Shown piece by piece: positions 24,014 through 32,186 of a DNA stretch of 34,725 nucleotides. The notes beneath the pieces were generated by a model that did no database searches, had not been told where the DNA came from, and worked only from the letters and a program-made list of their open reading frames with translations. Source of the DNA: an uncultured Caulobacterales bacterium (GTDB lineage: Bacteria; Pseudomonadota; Alphaproteobacteria; Caulobacterales; Maricaulaceae). Each line of letters starts with the position of its first letter. Within the stretch, counting starts at the first letter, position 1. The stretch spans positions 1-34,725 of the forward strand of contig CALLBD010000102.1 of assembly GCA_938001915.1 (NCBI GenBank). The letters are read 5' to 3'. The position numbers and the translations under genes were made by a program.

Positions 24014-25525
24014 TTAATTGGTTGGTTGAGTTGCGACAGACATCGCATGCGATTGAAACACGAATTTCGACGGGCGGGATGAGCCATCAGCGCGAAGAAG
24101 GCCAAAGTGTCTTTGTTGGGCTTTGCGCCAAGGCCTGCGCCCCACGACATCACTGCTCACGTGTTCAAAGTCATTCAAAGTCCAGACGAACGCGCCATTA
24201 GCGGCGATTGATTGACTTAATTGTTTTTTCAAGCGCGCTGCCTGTCTGGCTTCAGCAGCGTGCTTAGAACGAAATGGGGCCCAAACAGTAGACCCTAATT
24301 CTGTGATCAAGATCGGCTTGTCACGGACTTCCGATTTTATCGACTGCAGTCGCTCCGCAAAACCTTTGACGGCTCCGTATTCATGGTAGGTCACAAAATC
24401 GACCACATCATTTAGGCCAAGCGCTGAGTTTGGATTTGACCAACCAACTGTCACCGGAAGATTCGGATATTGAATTTGAATATGACGCGCCACGACCGTA
24501 AGCCAACCTTTGACGACGCCTTCCCCCCAAACCGGAAAATCGAGGTCAGCTTGATTTTTGATATCTATTCCCAAGATGCTCGGATGACCTGATATGTCTG
24601 CGAGTACGCGATCAATATGATCCACGTCGCGTGTCATATTAGACAATGTGTAATCGGGGCGAAGATCAAATAATGTGACAAGCACCTGAATGTTTTTCGC
24701 TGCACAAAGGTCTAAGAATAGGCGTAGCTTGGCTTTTGCTTCGTCGCGTGTGGCGGCTTCATTAAAGTAGTTATGAGTTAGAAATACGCGAACGGAATTC
24801 GCCCCCATGTCTCTTATTATTTTGAGGTCAGAATTAATCGCTTCGACGGGGAACTCCTCCCAAAACTCTTTCCATGATGCAGATGCCGGATAGTAATTTA
24901 CGCCCACGAAATTTGTAGAAAATTTGGTGTCGAACTTACCGCTACGGTCGTCGAATTCCAAAGATTCTTCGTCGAGGACTTCTGAAGTTTTCTGTGCCCA
25001 TCCATTTTGCGTTTGATAGAATCTAAACAATCGCGTCTCATTAGCAATCTCATCGATGGATAAAAGTTTAAGTGCAGGATCAGTCTTGAATGTGACGCGC
25101 AAACTTGTCTCTTTCACATTTGCGATCCGCAGATCTTTATTCATGTGCAGTTCGCGAAATTCTCGTTTTAAACGAAACGGGACTGCGCAAGGCTCTTTTG
25201 ATAACAGACATGATGCCTCTTTTGCCACTGTCAGCGCCTGCCCCGTGACAGCGATGTCAGACGCCGGCGTCCAGTTAGATTGCTCAAGTTCCGTAACGAT
25301 TGTGGTGAGTTTCTCACGGTCTTGAATAGGGAGTACAAAAGCCTCCCCAGCCCAATTCTGCTTTACCAGTGAAGCGGATGAGCTTAAATGCTCATGAAGA
25401 TACTCATTTGAGCCAACAGGGGTTTCAATAATGCTGGATATAAAACCAGCAAACACCACGCCGGACAGAAGGGTAGCAATCGCGAACGGCACCCGCTTGG
25501 TTGAATGAACCAAATTGAGTGTCAT
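24014..25525 (-). CDS. Membrane-anchored GH5-like (clan GH-A) protein with altered acid/base residue
   Basis: A 503-residue protein from ATG 25525 (GGAGG upstream, ATGA overlap with the preceding gene). It has an N-terminal membrane anchor (residues 14-32) and a region of about 170 residues with no known match. A TIM barrel follows: FVGVNYYPAS, DMGANSVRVFLTHNYF, VLVTLFDLRPDY, GHPSILGIDIKNQADLDF, VDFVTYHEYGA, KPILITELGST and GAFVWTLNDF. The nucleophile Glu409 (TELG) is kept. The acid/base site, normally Asn-Glu, reads Asn324-Gln325 (codon CAA). It should face the periplasm. It may bind, remodel or cleave the polysaccharide made by this cluster, or be a pseudoenzyme. Confidence 0.78.
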   Translation of the reverse strand: MTLNLVHSTKRVPFAIATLLSGVVFAGFISSIIETPVGSNEYLHEHLSSSASLVKQNWAGEAFVLPIQDREKLTTIVTELEQSNWTPASDIAVTGQALTVAKEASCLLSKEPCAVPFRLKREFRELHMNKDLRIANVKETSLRVTFKTDPALKLLSIDEIANETRLFRFYQTQNGWAQKTSEVLDEESLEFDDRSGKFDTKFSTNFVGVNYYPASASWKEFWEEFPVEAINSDLKIIRDMGANSVRVFLTHNYFNEAATRDEAKAKLRLFLDLCAAKNIQVLVTLFDLRPDYTLSNMTRDVDHIDRVLADISGHPSILGIDIKNQADLDFPVWGEGVVKGWLTVVARHIQIQYPNLPVTVGWSNPNSALGLNDVVDFVTYHEYGAVKGFAERLQSIKSEVRDKPILITELGSTVWAPFRSKHAAEARQAARLKKQLSQSIAANGAFVWTLNDFEHVSSDVVGRRPWRKAQQRHFGLLRADGSSRPSKFVFQSHAMSVATQPTN

Positions 25526-26205
25526 GCTCTTTCCTCCCGCCCAGTGCAAAATTTAGACAGCTCAGTAGAAAATACTTCAATATTTTTTAGTACAGCCCTG
25601 ACTCTCAGCGGGGCCACATATGCATCCGGACAAGTGCTCTCATAGGCTAAACGACCGTTTGAAAGCTGCGTGAATTCCGACTGCTGAACTCCACTTCGAT
25701 CGAACCAATCAAGGGCAATCAGCGTTTGGTCGGATATTGGATTATCAAAGGCATCACGGATTACATCCGAGGTTAGGTCTATAAGGTTGGCATTTCGAGA
25801 CGGTTGGACGTTGAGGGCAAACGTAATGGGCTCGCCCGCAACCACCATGACTTGCGCTTGGTTCGACATCACATCTCCCGCAAATGCGTTGAAAGTCATT
25901 CTGCCAGCTCTGCGTTGAGCGGGGACGTCAAATGAGACTAAACCTCGAGAAATTTTTCCGTAGAGTGAAATTGGCACCCTATCAGAAACATAAGTCAGTT
26001 GCACAGTTTCATCATGCGAGCTTTTTCCGTGAACGTCTGTCATTTCGATCGTCACACTTATGTTCTGCCCAGGAGTAACGGTCTGTGGCCCCGCATAGAC
26101 TTGCAGTATGTCAGAGGGAGCCTGCGCCTGCACCGGGGTAACGGAAAAGCTGCCCCCCATAATGAGCGACAAAAGCGATAGCGAAAATTTCGTATGTGTA
26201 GTCAT
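25522..26205 (-). CDS. Secreted Ig-like domain protein, function unknown
   Basis: A 227-residue protein. A longer frame starts at 26358, but the signal peptide MTTHTKFSLSLLSLIMGG...VQAQA begins at ATG 26205 with GAAAAGA just upstream. The mature part is beta-rich. It starts like a bacterial Ig or invasin-type domain (VYAGPQTVTPGQNISVTIEMTD) and continues with a second beta region (GEPITFALNVQPSRNANLIDL). Two Cys near the C-terminus may pair. No enzyme motif is seen. It is the first gene of the minus-strand operon, overlapping the GH5-like gene by four bases. It probably acts in the periplasm as a binding or scaffold partner of that protein. Confidence 0.75.
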   Translation of the reverse strand: MTTHTKFSLSLLSLIMGGSFSVTPVQAQAPSDILQVYAGPQTVTPGQNISVTIEMTDVHGKSSHDETVQLTYVSDRVPISLYGKISRGLVSFDVPAQRRAGRMTFNAFAGDVMSNQAQVMVVAGEPITFALNVQPSRNANLIDLTSDVIRDAFDNPISDQTLIALDWFDRSGVQQSEFTQLSNGRLAYESTCPDAYVAPLRVRAVLKNIEVFSTELSKFCTGREERA

Positions 26206-26292
26206 AGGTCTTTTCTTTGCGAAGTTGCCTATGAATAGCTGCAATGGATGTGCCGCGAAAAACGCCCTGTTTTGCCGCTCATTTGAGTAAAA

Positions 26293-26317
26293 TTGCAAAA
26301 TGAACTTTGCGAAATGC
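26293..26317. promoter_or_regulatory. Possible shared regulator site in the divergent promoter
   Basis: TTGCAAAAT (26293-26301) and GCGAAATGC (26309-26317), seven bases apart, lie between the divergent Ig-like and GT2-STAS genes. Both 9-mers recur exactly upstream of the TolC-like gene (32074-32082 and 32062-32070). Binding by a common regulator is inferred. Confidence 0.45.
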
Positions 26318-26414
26318 GAATGTCTTTCCTGATTTGCAAAGAAATCACCTAAAAACACAGGGAAAATCGCGGTCTGGTATTTGCGTCGTAATCTCCGAAA
26401 TATTGGAGACTAAA

Positions 26415-27587
26415 ATGACCAAACAAAAAATCAGATTTACTGAAGCTTCACTGGAACAGCGGGTACTAAAGTCGGCTCCTTGGAAGCATGATAGAACATC
26501 TATAATTATTCCCTGCTACAATGAAGCCAATAGATTGCATCTGGAAGTCTTCCTGAATTTTGCGCGCAAAAACCCGAAAATATCCTTCGTCTTTGTGGAT
26601 GACGGTTCGAAAGATCTCACCATTAGTTTGCTCTGCGGCGCAATGGCTGCCTTGCCTGATCAAGTCGATGTTCTCACAATGGCGCGGAATGCTGGAAAAG
26701 CAGAGGCCGTTCGTCACGGACTTAAATTCGCTGCCCAACGGGGTGACAAATATATCGCTTTCTTGGATGCTGACCTTGCAACCCCACTAAACGCTATCAT
26801 TGACTTTATATCGGTTGCAGACCGGTTGGATAATATTGATGTCGTTTTCGGATCACGCGCCGGTGGCTTGGGCCGCAGAGTTTATAGAGACATACATCGT
26901 AAGATGATATCTCTGGTTTGTGCATCGATGGGACGACTAGCGACGGGCCTAGCTTTGAAAGACACGCAATGCGGAGCAAAACTGTTCCGCAATACTGAAC
27001 ATCTTATCAACTGCCTGGACGCACCTTTCACGGCGGGCTGGTTATTTGATGTCGAGTTATTCCTAAGAATTTCAAACCCGAATAAACGTGAACGAAAAAA
27101 CTTCTTTGAGTATCCTGTTCTGGAATGGACCGAAATCCCCGGCTCTAACATCAAGTTTTCAGATGTCGTCAAGGGCGGCCTAAAGATGACGACCCTTATT
27201 TTTAGTCAATGGAAAATTAGAGCTCGTTTTCAAAATAGGCGCATCAAGCCGTCACCTTCAATGACCCAACATCTTCGGTCTGGAGGGGCTTTAAGCGCCC
27301 AAAGCATTCGTTCGATGAAAGCCTTAATTTCGGAAGAACGGCATCACATCACTTTAGACTTCTCCAGTGTCAAAACATTAGGACCATCTGTTTTCACAAC
27401 TCTCACAGAAGTTTGTGAAGATCTCCGGGCGCATGATAAAGAGGTTTCTATTTACCTTCCAGATGATGCAGAGATCCTGTCCGCAGCGAGACGTTCCTCT
27501 ATCACTGCACTTTTTGACTGCACAATTCGGACACGTCTTTCGAGCCACTTCACAGACAACGCCCGTTTCTCATTGTCGGAGGCTTAA
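26415..27587 (+). CDS. GT2 glycosyltransferase (DPM1/ALG5-like) fused to a STAS domain
   Basis: A 390-residue protein from ATG 26415 (GGAG eight bases before); a longer frame from 26307 covers the promoter and is rejected. Residues 28-264 are a family 2 glycosyltransferase of the polyprenyl-phosphate sugar transferase type: SIIIPCYNEANRL, FVFVDDGSKD, NAGKAEAVRHGLK, FLDADLATP (the DxD, residues 118-120), and KDTQCGAKLFR. No C-terminal membrane helices follow. Residues 309-374 resemble a STAS/anti-sigma-antagonist domain (ITLDFSSVKTLGPSVFTTLTEV). At the usual D-S-S-G phosphosite it reads G-P-S-V, so the phosphorylatable Ser appears to be Pro. It likely makes a lipid-linked sugar for the cluster, with the STAS part regulating or docking. 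Confidence 0.83.
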   Translation: MTKQKIRFTEASLEQRVLKSAPWKHDRTSIIIPCYNEANRLHLEVFLNFARKNPKISFVFVDDGSKDLTISLLCGAMAALPDQVDVLTMARNAGKAEAVRHGLKFAAQRGDKYIAFLDADLATPLNAIIDFISVADRLDNIDVVFGSRAGGLGRRVYRDIHRKMISLVCASMGRLATGLALKDTQCGAKLFRNTEHLINCLDAPFTAGWLFDVELFLRISNPNKRERKNFFEYPVLEWTEIPGSNIKFSDVVKGGLKMTTLIFSQWKIRARFQNRRIKPSPSMTQHLRSGGALSAQSIRSMKALISEERHHITLDFSSVKTLGPSVFTTLTEVCEDLRAHDKEVSIYLPDDAEILSAARRSSITALFDCTIRTRLSSHFTDNARFSLSEA

Positions 27588-27588
27588 G

Positions 27589-28878
27589 GTGCCCCGATCT
27601 CTCACCTTCCGTTTCCAAGCTTTGCGAACAAACATATTATTTGGGCCAGCGGCAACCTTATTCATCTCCGCGAATATCGCGAATGCTGCCAACCTTGTTT
27701 TTAATATGGTGTTCGCCCGCATCATGGGGCCGGCGGCCTTTGCTGATCTCACACTTCTGCTCACGCTAAAGCTTGGCATATTGTCATTCCTTGGTGCGCT
27801 GCAGTTTGCATTTGCCGAATTGACAGCAAAAGAAGGTAAGATTCATCAGAGCCGTCAACGCGCGAAAGCGATATCTTGGCGTAGTCTAAAATTTTCTATC
27901 CCGATCATGTTCATTGTCATTGCGTTGGCAAACTACATTTCTGGGACATTGAACTTTTCCTCACCACTGGCGCTTTGCGTCTTGGCGCTAGCAATTCCGT
28001 TCTTTCTGCCGATGGTGATTTACAGAGGCTTTACGCAAGGATTGATTGACCTACCAAAGATTATTTTTTCCTTCCAAGCCGAATGGCTCATTCGACTTTT
28101 TGGAAGTTTGTTGCTCTGGAGAATGGGGTTTGGTTTAGCCGGCATTGCTGCAGCGGTTGGTCTCTCCATCTTGGCAGGTTTATTCTGCTCAATGCGCAAA
28201 GAGGATGTAAAACCACTTCGCCCGCGAAAAGGACCTGCCCTAGACCCACAAACAAGGGCACTTGGCGTGGTGGCTGTGCCGTATTTGATTTTGCAGATGG
28301 CTCAAGTCTTAGTCTTGGACAGCGATATTCTCATCGCAAAGGCTAGTTCTTCGCCTGAAACCGCTGGTCTCGTTGCGGGGTTACTTCTCATCCAGCGCGT
28401 CTTCTTTTTTGCCTTTTTATCTTGCTCAACCATTCTTCAGCCCCTTGTCGCAGCGAAAAAGGATGTTCAAAAATCCCCTAACGAATTGCTGATGCTCTTG
28501 GGGGCAATTTCGATAATCACGATGTGCTCAATAGTTATCATCCTACCCAACTCCGATTTGATTGTACGCATTATGCTAGGGGGAGAGTATTTAGCCCTAT
28601 CGTCAATCGTTTGGATTAGCGCTCTCACGGGGGCTGTCTTTATCGGTAGCCACCTTTGCGCAATCTATCAAATTGCTAAAGGCAAGAGTTTTTCCGCAGT
28701 AGTCGTTCTAGGCTTTGGCGTTATCCAGTTCATTTCGCTCTCGTTAGTTAATCACTTCTTTCCTGAAATCGGGTTACACACCTATTTCCGCTTAAAGTTA
28801 CTTATTCAAATTGCGTGTGCAGCAACCTTGATAGGAATTATTCTGATGCCATCAAAAATAGAGAGGCTGATTTCCTAA
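27589..28878 (+). CDS. Wzx/MATE-like polysaccharide flippase
   Basis: A 429-residue polytopic membrane protein with about 12 helices, of the MOP superfamily (Wzx/RfbX-like). It begins with NAANLVFNMVFARIMGPAAFADL, the usual first-helix motif. The start is GTG 27589, seven bases after GGAGG and one base after the GT2-STAS stop; the longer upstream frame overlaps the previous gene and is rejected. The protein would move a lipid-linked sugar unit across the inner membrane. A Wzy-type polymerase is not obvious in the window, though the next gene is a large membrane protein. PelG-like or O-antigen-type flippases are alternatives. Confidence 0.85.
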   Translation: MPRSLTFRFQALRTNILFGPAATLFISANIANAANLVFNMVFARIMGPAAFADLTLLLTLKLGILSFLGALQFAFAELTAKEGKIHQSRQRAKAISWRSLKFSIPIMFIVIALANYISGTLNFSSPLALCVLALAIPFFLPMVIYRGFTQGLIDLPKIIFSFQAEWLIRLFGSLLLWRMGFGLAGIAAAVGLSILAGLFCSMRKEDVKPLRPRKGPALDPQTRALGVVAVPYLILQMAQVLVLDSDILIAKASSSPETAGLVAGLLLIQRVFFFAFLSCSTILQPLVAAKKDVQKSPNELLMLLGAISIITMCSIVIILPNSDLIVRIMLGGEYLALSSIVWISALTGAVFIGSHLCAIYQIAKGKSFSAVVVLGFGVIQFISLSLVNHFFPEIGLHTYFRLKLLIQIACAATLIGIILMPSKIERLIS

Positions 28879-28879
28879 T

Positions 28880-31800
28880 ATGACGGCAAGGTCATGGACA
28901 TATTTAGCGATTTTACTGGCACTTATGTTTCATGGGGCGCTCTTGCCATTCACCTATGGGCAAACCTACGATTCTTACATCCATATGTTTTTCGGAAACC
29001 ACTATCTAACATCGTGGTTCGATCCTTGGGAAACGCGGTGGTATACTGGCTTTACGGTGACGGCCTATCCCCCAGGAAGCCATCAAGCCTTGGGGGTTCT
29101 GATGCGCTTCATGGATATGCGCATCGCATTTATCGCGCTGCAACTCTTAGCCATTGGGATCCTGATTATTGGCGTATTCAGATTCAGCCGACTTTGGGTG
29201 AATGATAAGGCGGCGTCATACGCAGCAATACTATGTGGGTTTTCCACAAGCGTTTCGGAAACGCTTCACATCTTCGGACAATTACCCACTCTGCTTTCAA
29301 TCGCACTGTTCCTAAACGCAATTCCTCACATATCGAGTTGGATTGAGCATGGACAAAAAAAAGACTTTTTCTTAGCTCTGTTTCTCACGGCAGCAACGAC
29401 CTCAGTTCACCATGTCACGCCCTTATTCGGGACCGTCTTCTTTGTGGCGCCAATTGGCATTGCGGCACTCTTGGCCAATTTGAAAAGACGTGAGACGTCC
29501 AAACCATCAGGCAAAATTGCGTATTTAACATGGGTCTCCCCTGCCTTGATACGTGGGACCCTAATAGGCTTTGGGATGCTATTTCTAATCATCACAATTG
29601 TTTTCCCCTATTGGCACTGGTCCATCACCGACCCGATCACCCAAGTCAGCATTCCACATGGCAGTCGCGAAAACTTTATTACCAAACCAAACTTGGGATT
29701 AATTTTCTTCATAGTCCCTTGGGGCATGCTGATTGCCGTCGTCCCTTACGTAATATTAAAATCAATTCGAACGCCGCTTTGGCCTTTGGGCCTTTCGGTT
29801 TTAATCGCATTGTTCTTAGGAACTGGGGGAACCACGCCCTTTCCGCGGATTCTACTTGGGCTTGCTTTCGAAATTCTAACTTTGGATAGGTTTACCTTCT
29901 GGGCTTCAATTTTGATTTTGCCTTTCGCAGGATTGGCAGTTCAAAGCCTTTGGGAGGGGCGCGGCAAGATATTGTTCAACCATGCCTTCGGGTCCTTTTT
30001 GAGCCGAGCGGCCCTTGTGCTGATGCTTGTCAGCTATGTTGGCCTCGCCGTTGGGACCGCGCTTCTTCCTACGTTCCGACCTACGCAACCTGACTTCATT
30101 GACCCCGCACCCATTGTCACATTTATGGATGAAGATCGTCATTCGGATTGGCGCTATCTGACCCTCGGTTTCGGGGATCAGTTTGCCTACCATAGCGCTC
30201 TCATAAACGCGGAGTCAGTTGACGGAAATTATCACTCCGCAAGACGTTTACCAAGCCTGATGAACTACTCTGTGGAGCGATTGGAAAACTCGAAATATAT
30301 GGGTGTTCCAGGCTTGGCGTCACTCAATCAATTTCTGACAAATGCAGAGAAGTTTCACCTGAAATATGTGTTTTCAAATGACGAGTTCTATGATCCGGTT
30401 CTGCACTACACAGGATGGAACCAAGTCACGCGGCTGAACAATGGTATTCGTGTGTGGGAAAAGCCAGACATTTCCCCGTTGCCAGCTGTGCGACCTCGAA
30501 GGGATCTACCACCTTACCAAAGACTCATGTGGGGAACATTGCCAATTGGGTCCCTAATTTGGGGCTTTTTCACCCTAATCGGTCTTGCTTTAAGGCAACA
30601 GCTGATATCGTCTGAATCAACCCCATTTTTACCGAGTGCACCCTCGTCGTTTATGACGATCAAGGCGCCCAAACCTGGACCAACTCAGACTATCGACGTT
30701 ATAACTCAGCCTGCGCAGTTGCCAGCGACTTGGGTACCTCCAAAAACTATGACTTGGTTAGTGACGGCCTTGCCCCTCGCCGCTGCGTGTCTAGTGGCAA
30801 TAGTAATATTTATCACCCTGCAAAATCAACGCAAACCCTTACAACCTGAAACCGTCGTTGAGCGTTTCTATCAACACTTAGACTTCCGTGAAACGGAACA
30901 GGCTTTTTCATTGCTCGCAAGCGATCCGAGTCTGGACTATGGACAATTTCTAAAGTTGCAAAAACTTACGGGCGGCCTTGTCCCCTCCTTCGGGAAACTC
31001 ACATCTGTAAAGCCTTTAAATGTAGAAACGATAGAAGACGGACAGGTTCGGATAAAATCAGAGCTGACATACCTAACGTCTATCGGGATACGCCCAGTCA
31101 TAGCTGAAATGACTCTCCTGCAAAACACCGAGAAAGTTTGGCAAATCAAATATGAGCCCGCCGAAAAAACCTACATCCCCAGCTTCATAGCCAAGCAAAA
31201 CGCCCCGAATTTTCGCGACCTAACTGGACAAAAATATTTGACCCCAACAGACCCTGTTCAGAGACTAGCTCGGCCTGCGGTTGAAGTCATGGCGGCGGAA
31301 GTCATTGAGGAAGATGGCAGATTATTCGTCATTGGCCGCGTTAAAAACCTATCAGAATTTCCAGCCTGTACGAAAATTTTAGCGCGGGCGATGGATAATA
31401 ACTTAGAAACAGAGTTCAAACAACATGCAGGCCGTATTGGATCGCATCGCCTTCTGCCTGGAGAGAGTTCGGCTTTTCGTATCGACTTTGAAGGTTATCT
31501 GAAAATCCAAGATCAACCTTTTAATGCGGCCTACAATCCTGACGAATTCAGCGTTCCTGAATTCAGCAGCCTTCCGTCTAATGTCAATCTGTCTCTTTCT
31601 ACGACCGTTTGCTCACCTGCATATTATAAATCAGTCACATTCTCGGATATGAGTGTAGTCGAAGATGACAATCACGAGACGCTTTCCGTTACTTTGACGA
31701 ATACTGGCACCGAAATCGTAAGCACGCTTCAACTTAAACTTTCTTATCTCGATGCCGATGGTCGCCTTATTTGGGTTGCGCCCTACTACCTTCAGAATAA

Positions 31801-32008
31801 TCTAATCCCAGGCGAAATTCGACCCATTCAAATCCCCCTTTTAGGAACAAAAGGAAAACTCGTTTCTTCTCTGGACCGTCTGCAAATCAATGGACAAGAG
31901 ATCAATATCAACTCGAACTCCATCTGGCCGATAGGAGTCCCATTCACTCATAGTGGTGCCCGCATCATAATTGACTATGATGCAATGCTGTATCGTCCAC
32001 TGGACTGA
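28880..32008 (+). CDS. Large GT-C / PTPS-related membrane protein with periplasmic NTF2-like and FxLYD-like domains
   Basis: A 1042-residue protein starting one base after the flippase stop. Residues 1 to about 580 are a polytopic membrane region like the PTPS-related (PF10131) GT-C-type family: TYDSYIHMFFGNHY with the loop acidic residue, WYTGFTVTAYPPGSHQ, LDRFTFWASILILP, and then a soluble loop. A further helix (626-648) leads to a periplasmic part. That part has an NTF2-like domain (about 657-757, ETVVERFYQHLDFRETEQAFSLL) and two beta domains that look FxLYD-like (about 799-890, with VIGRVKNLSE; and about 917-1010, with LSVTLTNTG). It probably transfers a lipid-linked sugar in the periplasm or polymerises the glycan. 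Family membership is by motif recognition. The domain combination is unfamiliar to me. Confidence 0.72.
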   Translation: MTARSWTYLAILLALMFHGALLPFTYGQTYDSYIHMFFGNHYLTSWFDPWETRWYTGFTVTAYPPGSHQALGVLMRFMDMRIAFIALQLLAIGILIIGVFRFSRLWVNDKAASYAAILCGFSTSVSETLHIFGQLPTLLSIALFLNAIPHISSWIEHGQKKDFFLALFLTAATTSVHHVTPLFGTVFFVAPIGIAALLANLKRRETSKPSGKIAYLTWVSPALIRGTLIGFGMLFLIITIVFPYWHWSITDPITQVSIPHGSRENFITKPNLGLIFFIVPWGMLIAVVPYVILKSIRTPLWPLGLSVLIALFLGTGGTTPFPRILLGLAFEILTLDRFTFWASILILPFAGLAVQSLWEGRGKILFNHAFGSFLSRAALVLMLVSYVGLAVGTALLPTFRPTQPDFIDPAPIVTFMDEDRHSDWRYLTLGFGDQFAYHSALINAESVDGNYHSARRLPSLMNYSVERLENSKYMGVPGLASLNQFLTNAEKFHLKYVFSNDEFYDPVLHYTGWNQVTRLNNGIRVWEKPDISPLPAVRPRRDLPPYQRLMWGTLPIGSLIWGFFTLIGLALRQQLISSESTPFLPSAPSSFMTIKAPKPGPTQTIDVITQPAQLPATWVPPKTMTWLVTALPLAAACLVAIVIFITLQNQRKPLQPETVVERFYQHLDFRETEQAFSLLASDPSLDYGQFLKLQKLTGGLVPSFGKLTSVKPLNVETIEDGQVRIKSELTYLTSIGIRPVIAEMTLLQNTEKVWQIKYEPAEKTYIPSFIAKQNAPNFRDLTGQKYLTPTDPVQRLARPAVEVMAAEVIEEDGRLFVIGRVKNLSEFPACTKILARAMDNNLETEFKQHAGRIGSHRLLPGESSAFRIDFEGYLKIQDQPFNAAYNPDEFSVPEFSSLPSNVNLSLSTTVCSPAYYKSVTFSDMSVVEDDNHETLSVTLTNTGTEIVSTLQLKLSYLDADGRLIWVAPYYLQNNLIPGEIRPIQIPLLGTKGKLVSSLDRLQINGQEININSNSIWPIGVPFTHSGARIIIDYDAMLYRPLD

Positions 32009-32047
32009 TTTAGCATTAGCATTCTGACACGTAAAAGGGCTGATTTT

Positions 32048-32082
32048 GCATTTTGCAAAACGCGAAATGCATATTGCAAAAT
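32048..32082. promoter_or_regulatory. Repeat-rich regulator site before the TolC-like gene
   Basis: Closely spaced boxes: GCATTTTGC, GCAAAAC, GCGAAATGC (32062-32070) and TTGCAAAAT (32074-32082). GCATTTTG and CGAAATGC form an imperfect inverted repeat (7 of 8) with a seven-base gap. The last two 9-mers also occur at 26293-26317. This probably marks a separate promoter for the TolC-like and MBOAT genes. Confidence 0.45.
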
Positions 32083-32186
32083 AAACGGATAATTAGACTC
32101 ATTTTAACCATCTAACTGCTTGAATTTATTGAACGTCGAAGTGGTCTCTCGATTGCAATGACTTTCCCGTAAAACGGAGTCGTGAC

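Noticed and set aside
26307-26414. Longer N-terminus for the GT2-STAS protein
   Set aside because: It covers the divergent promoter and shared motif; ATG 26415 has GGAG at good spacing and gives a normal GT2 start.
27415-27588. Longer N-terminus for the flippase
   Set aside because: It overlaps the GT2-STAS gene by over 170 bases; GTG 27589 with GGAGG fits a normal Wzx start.
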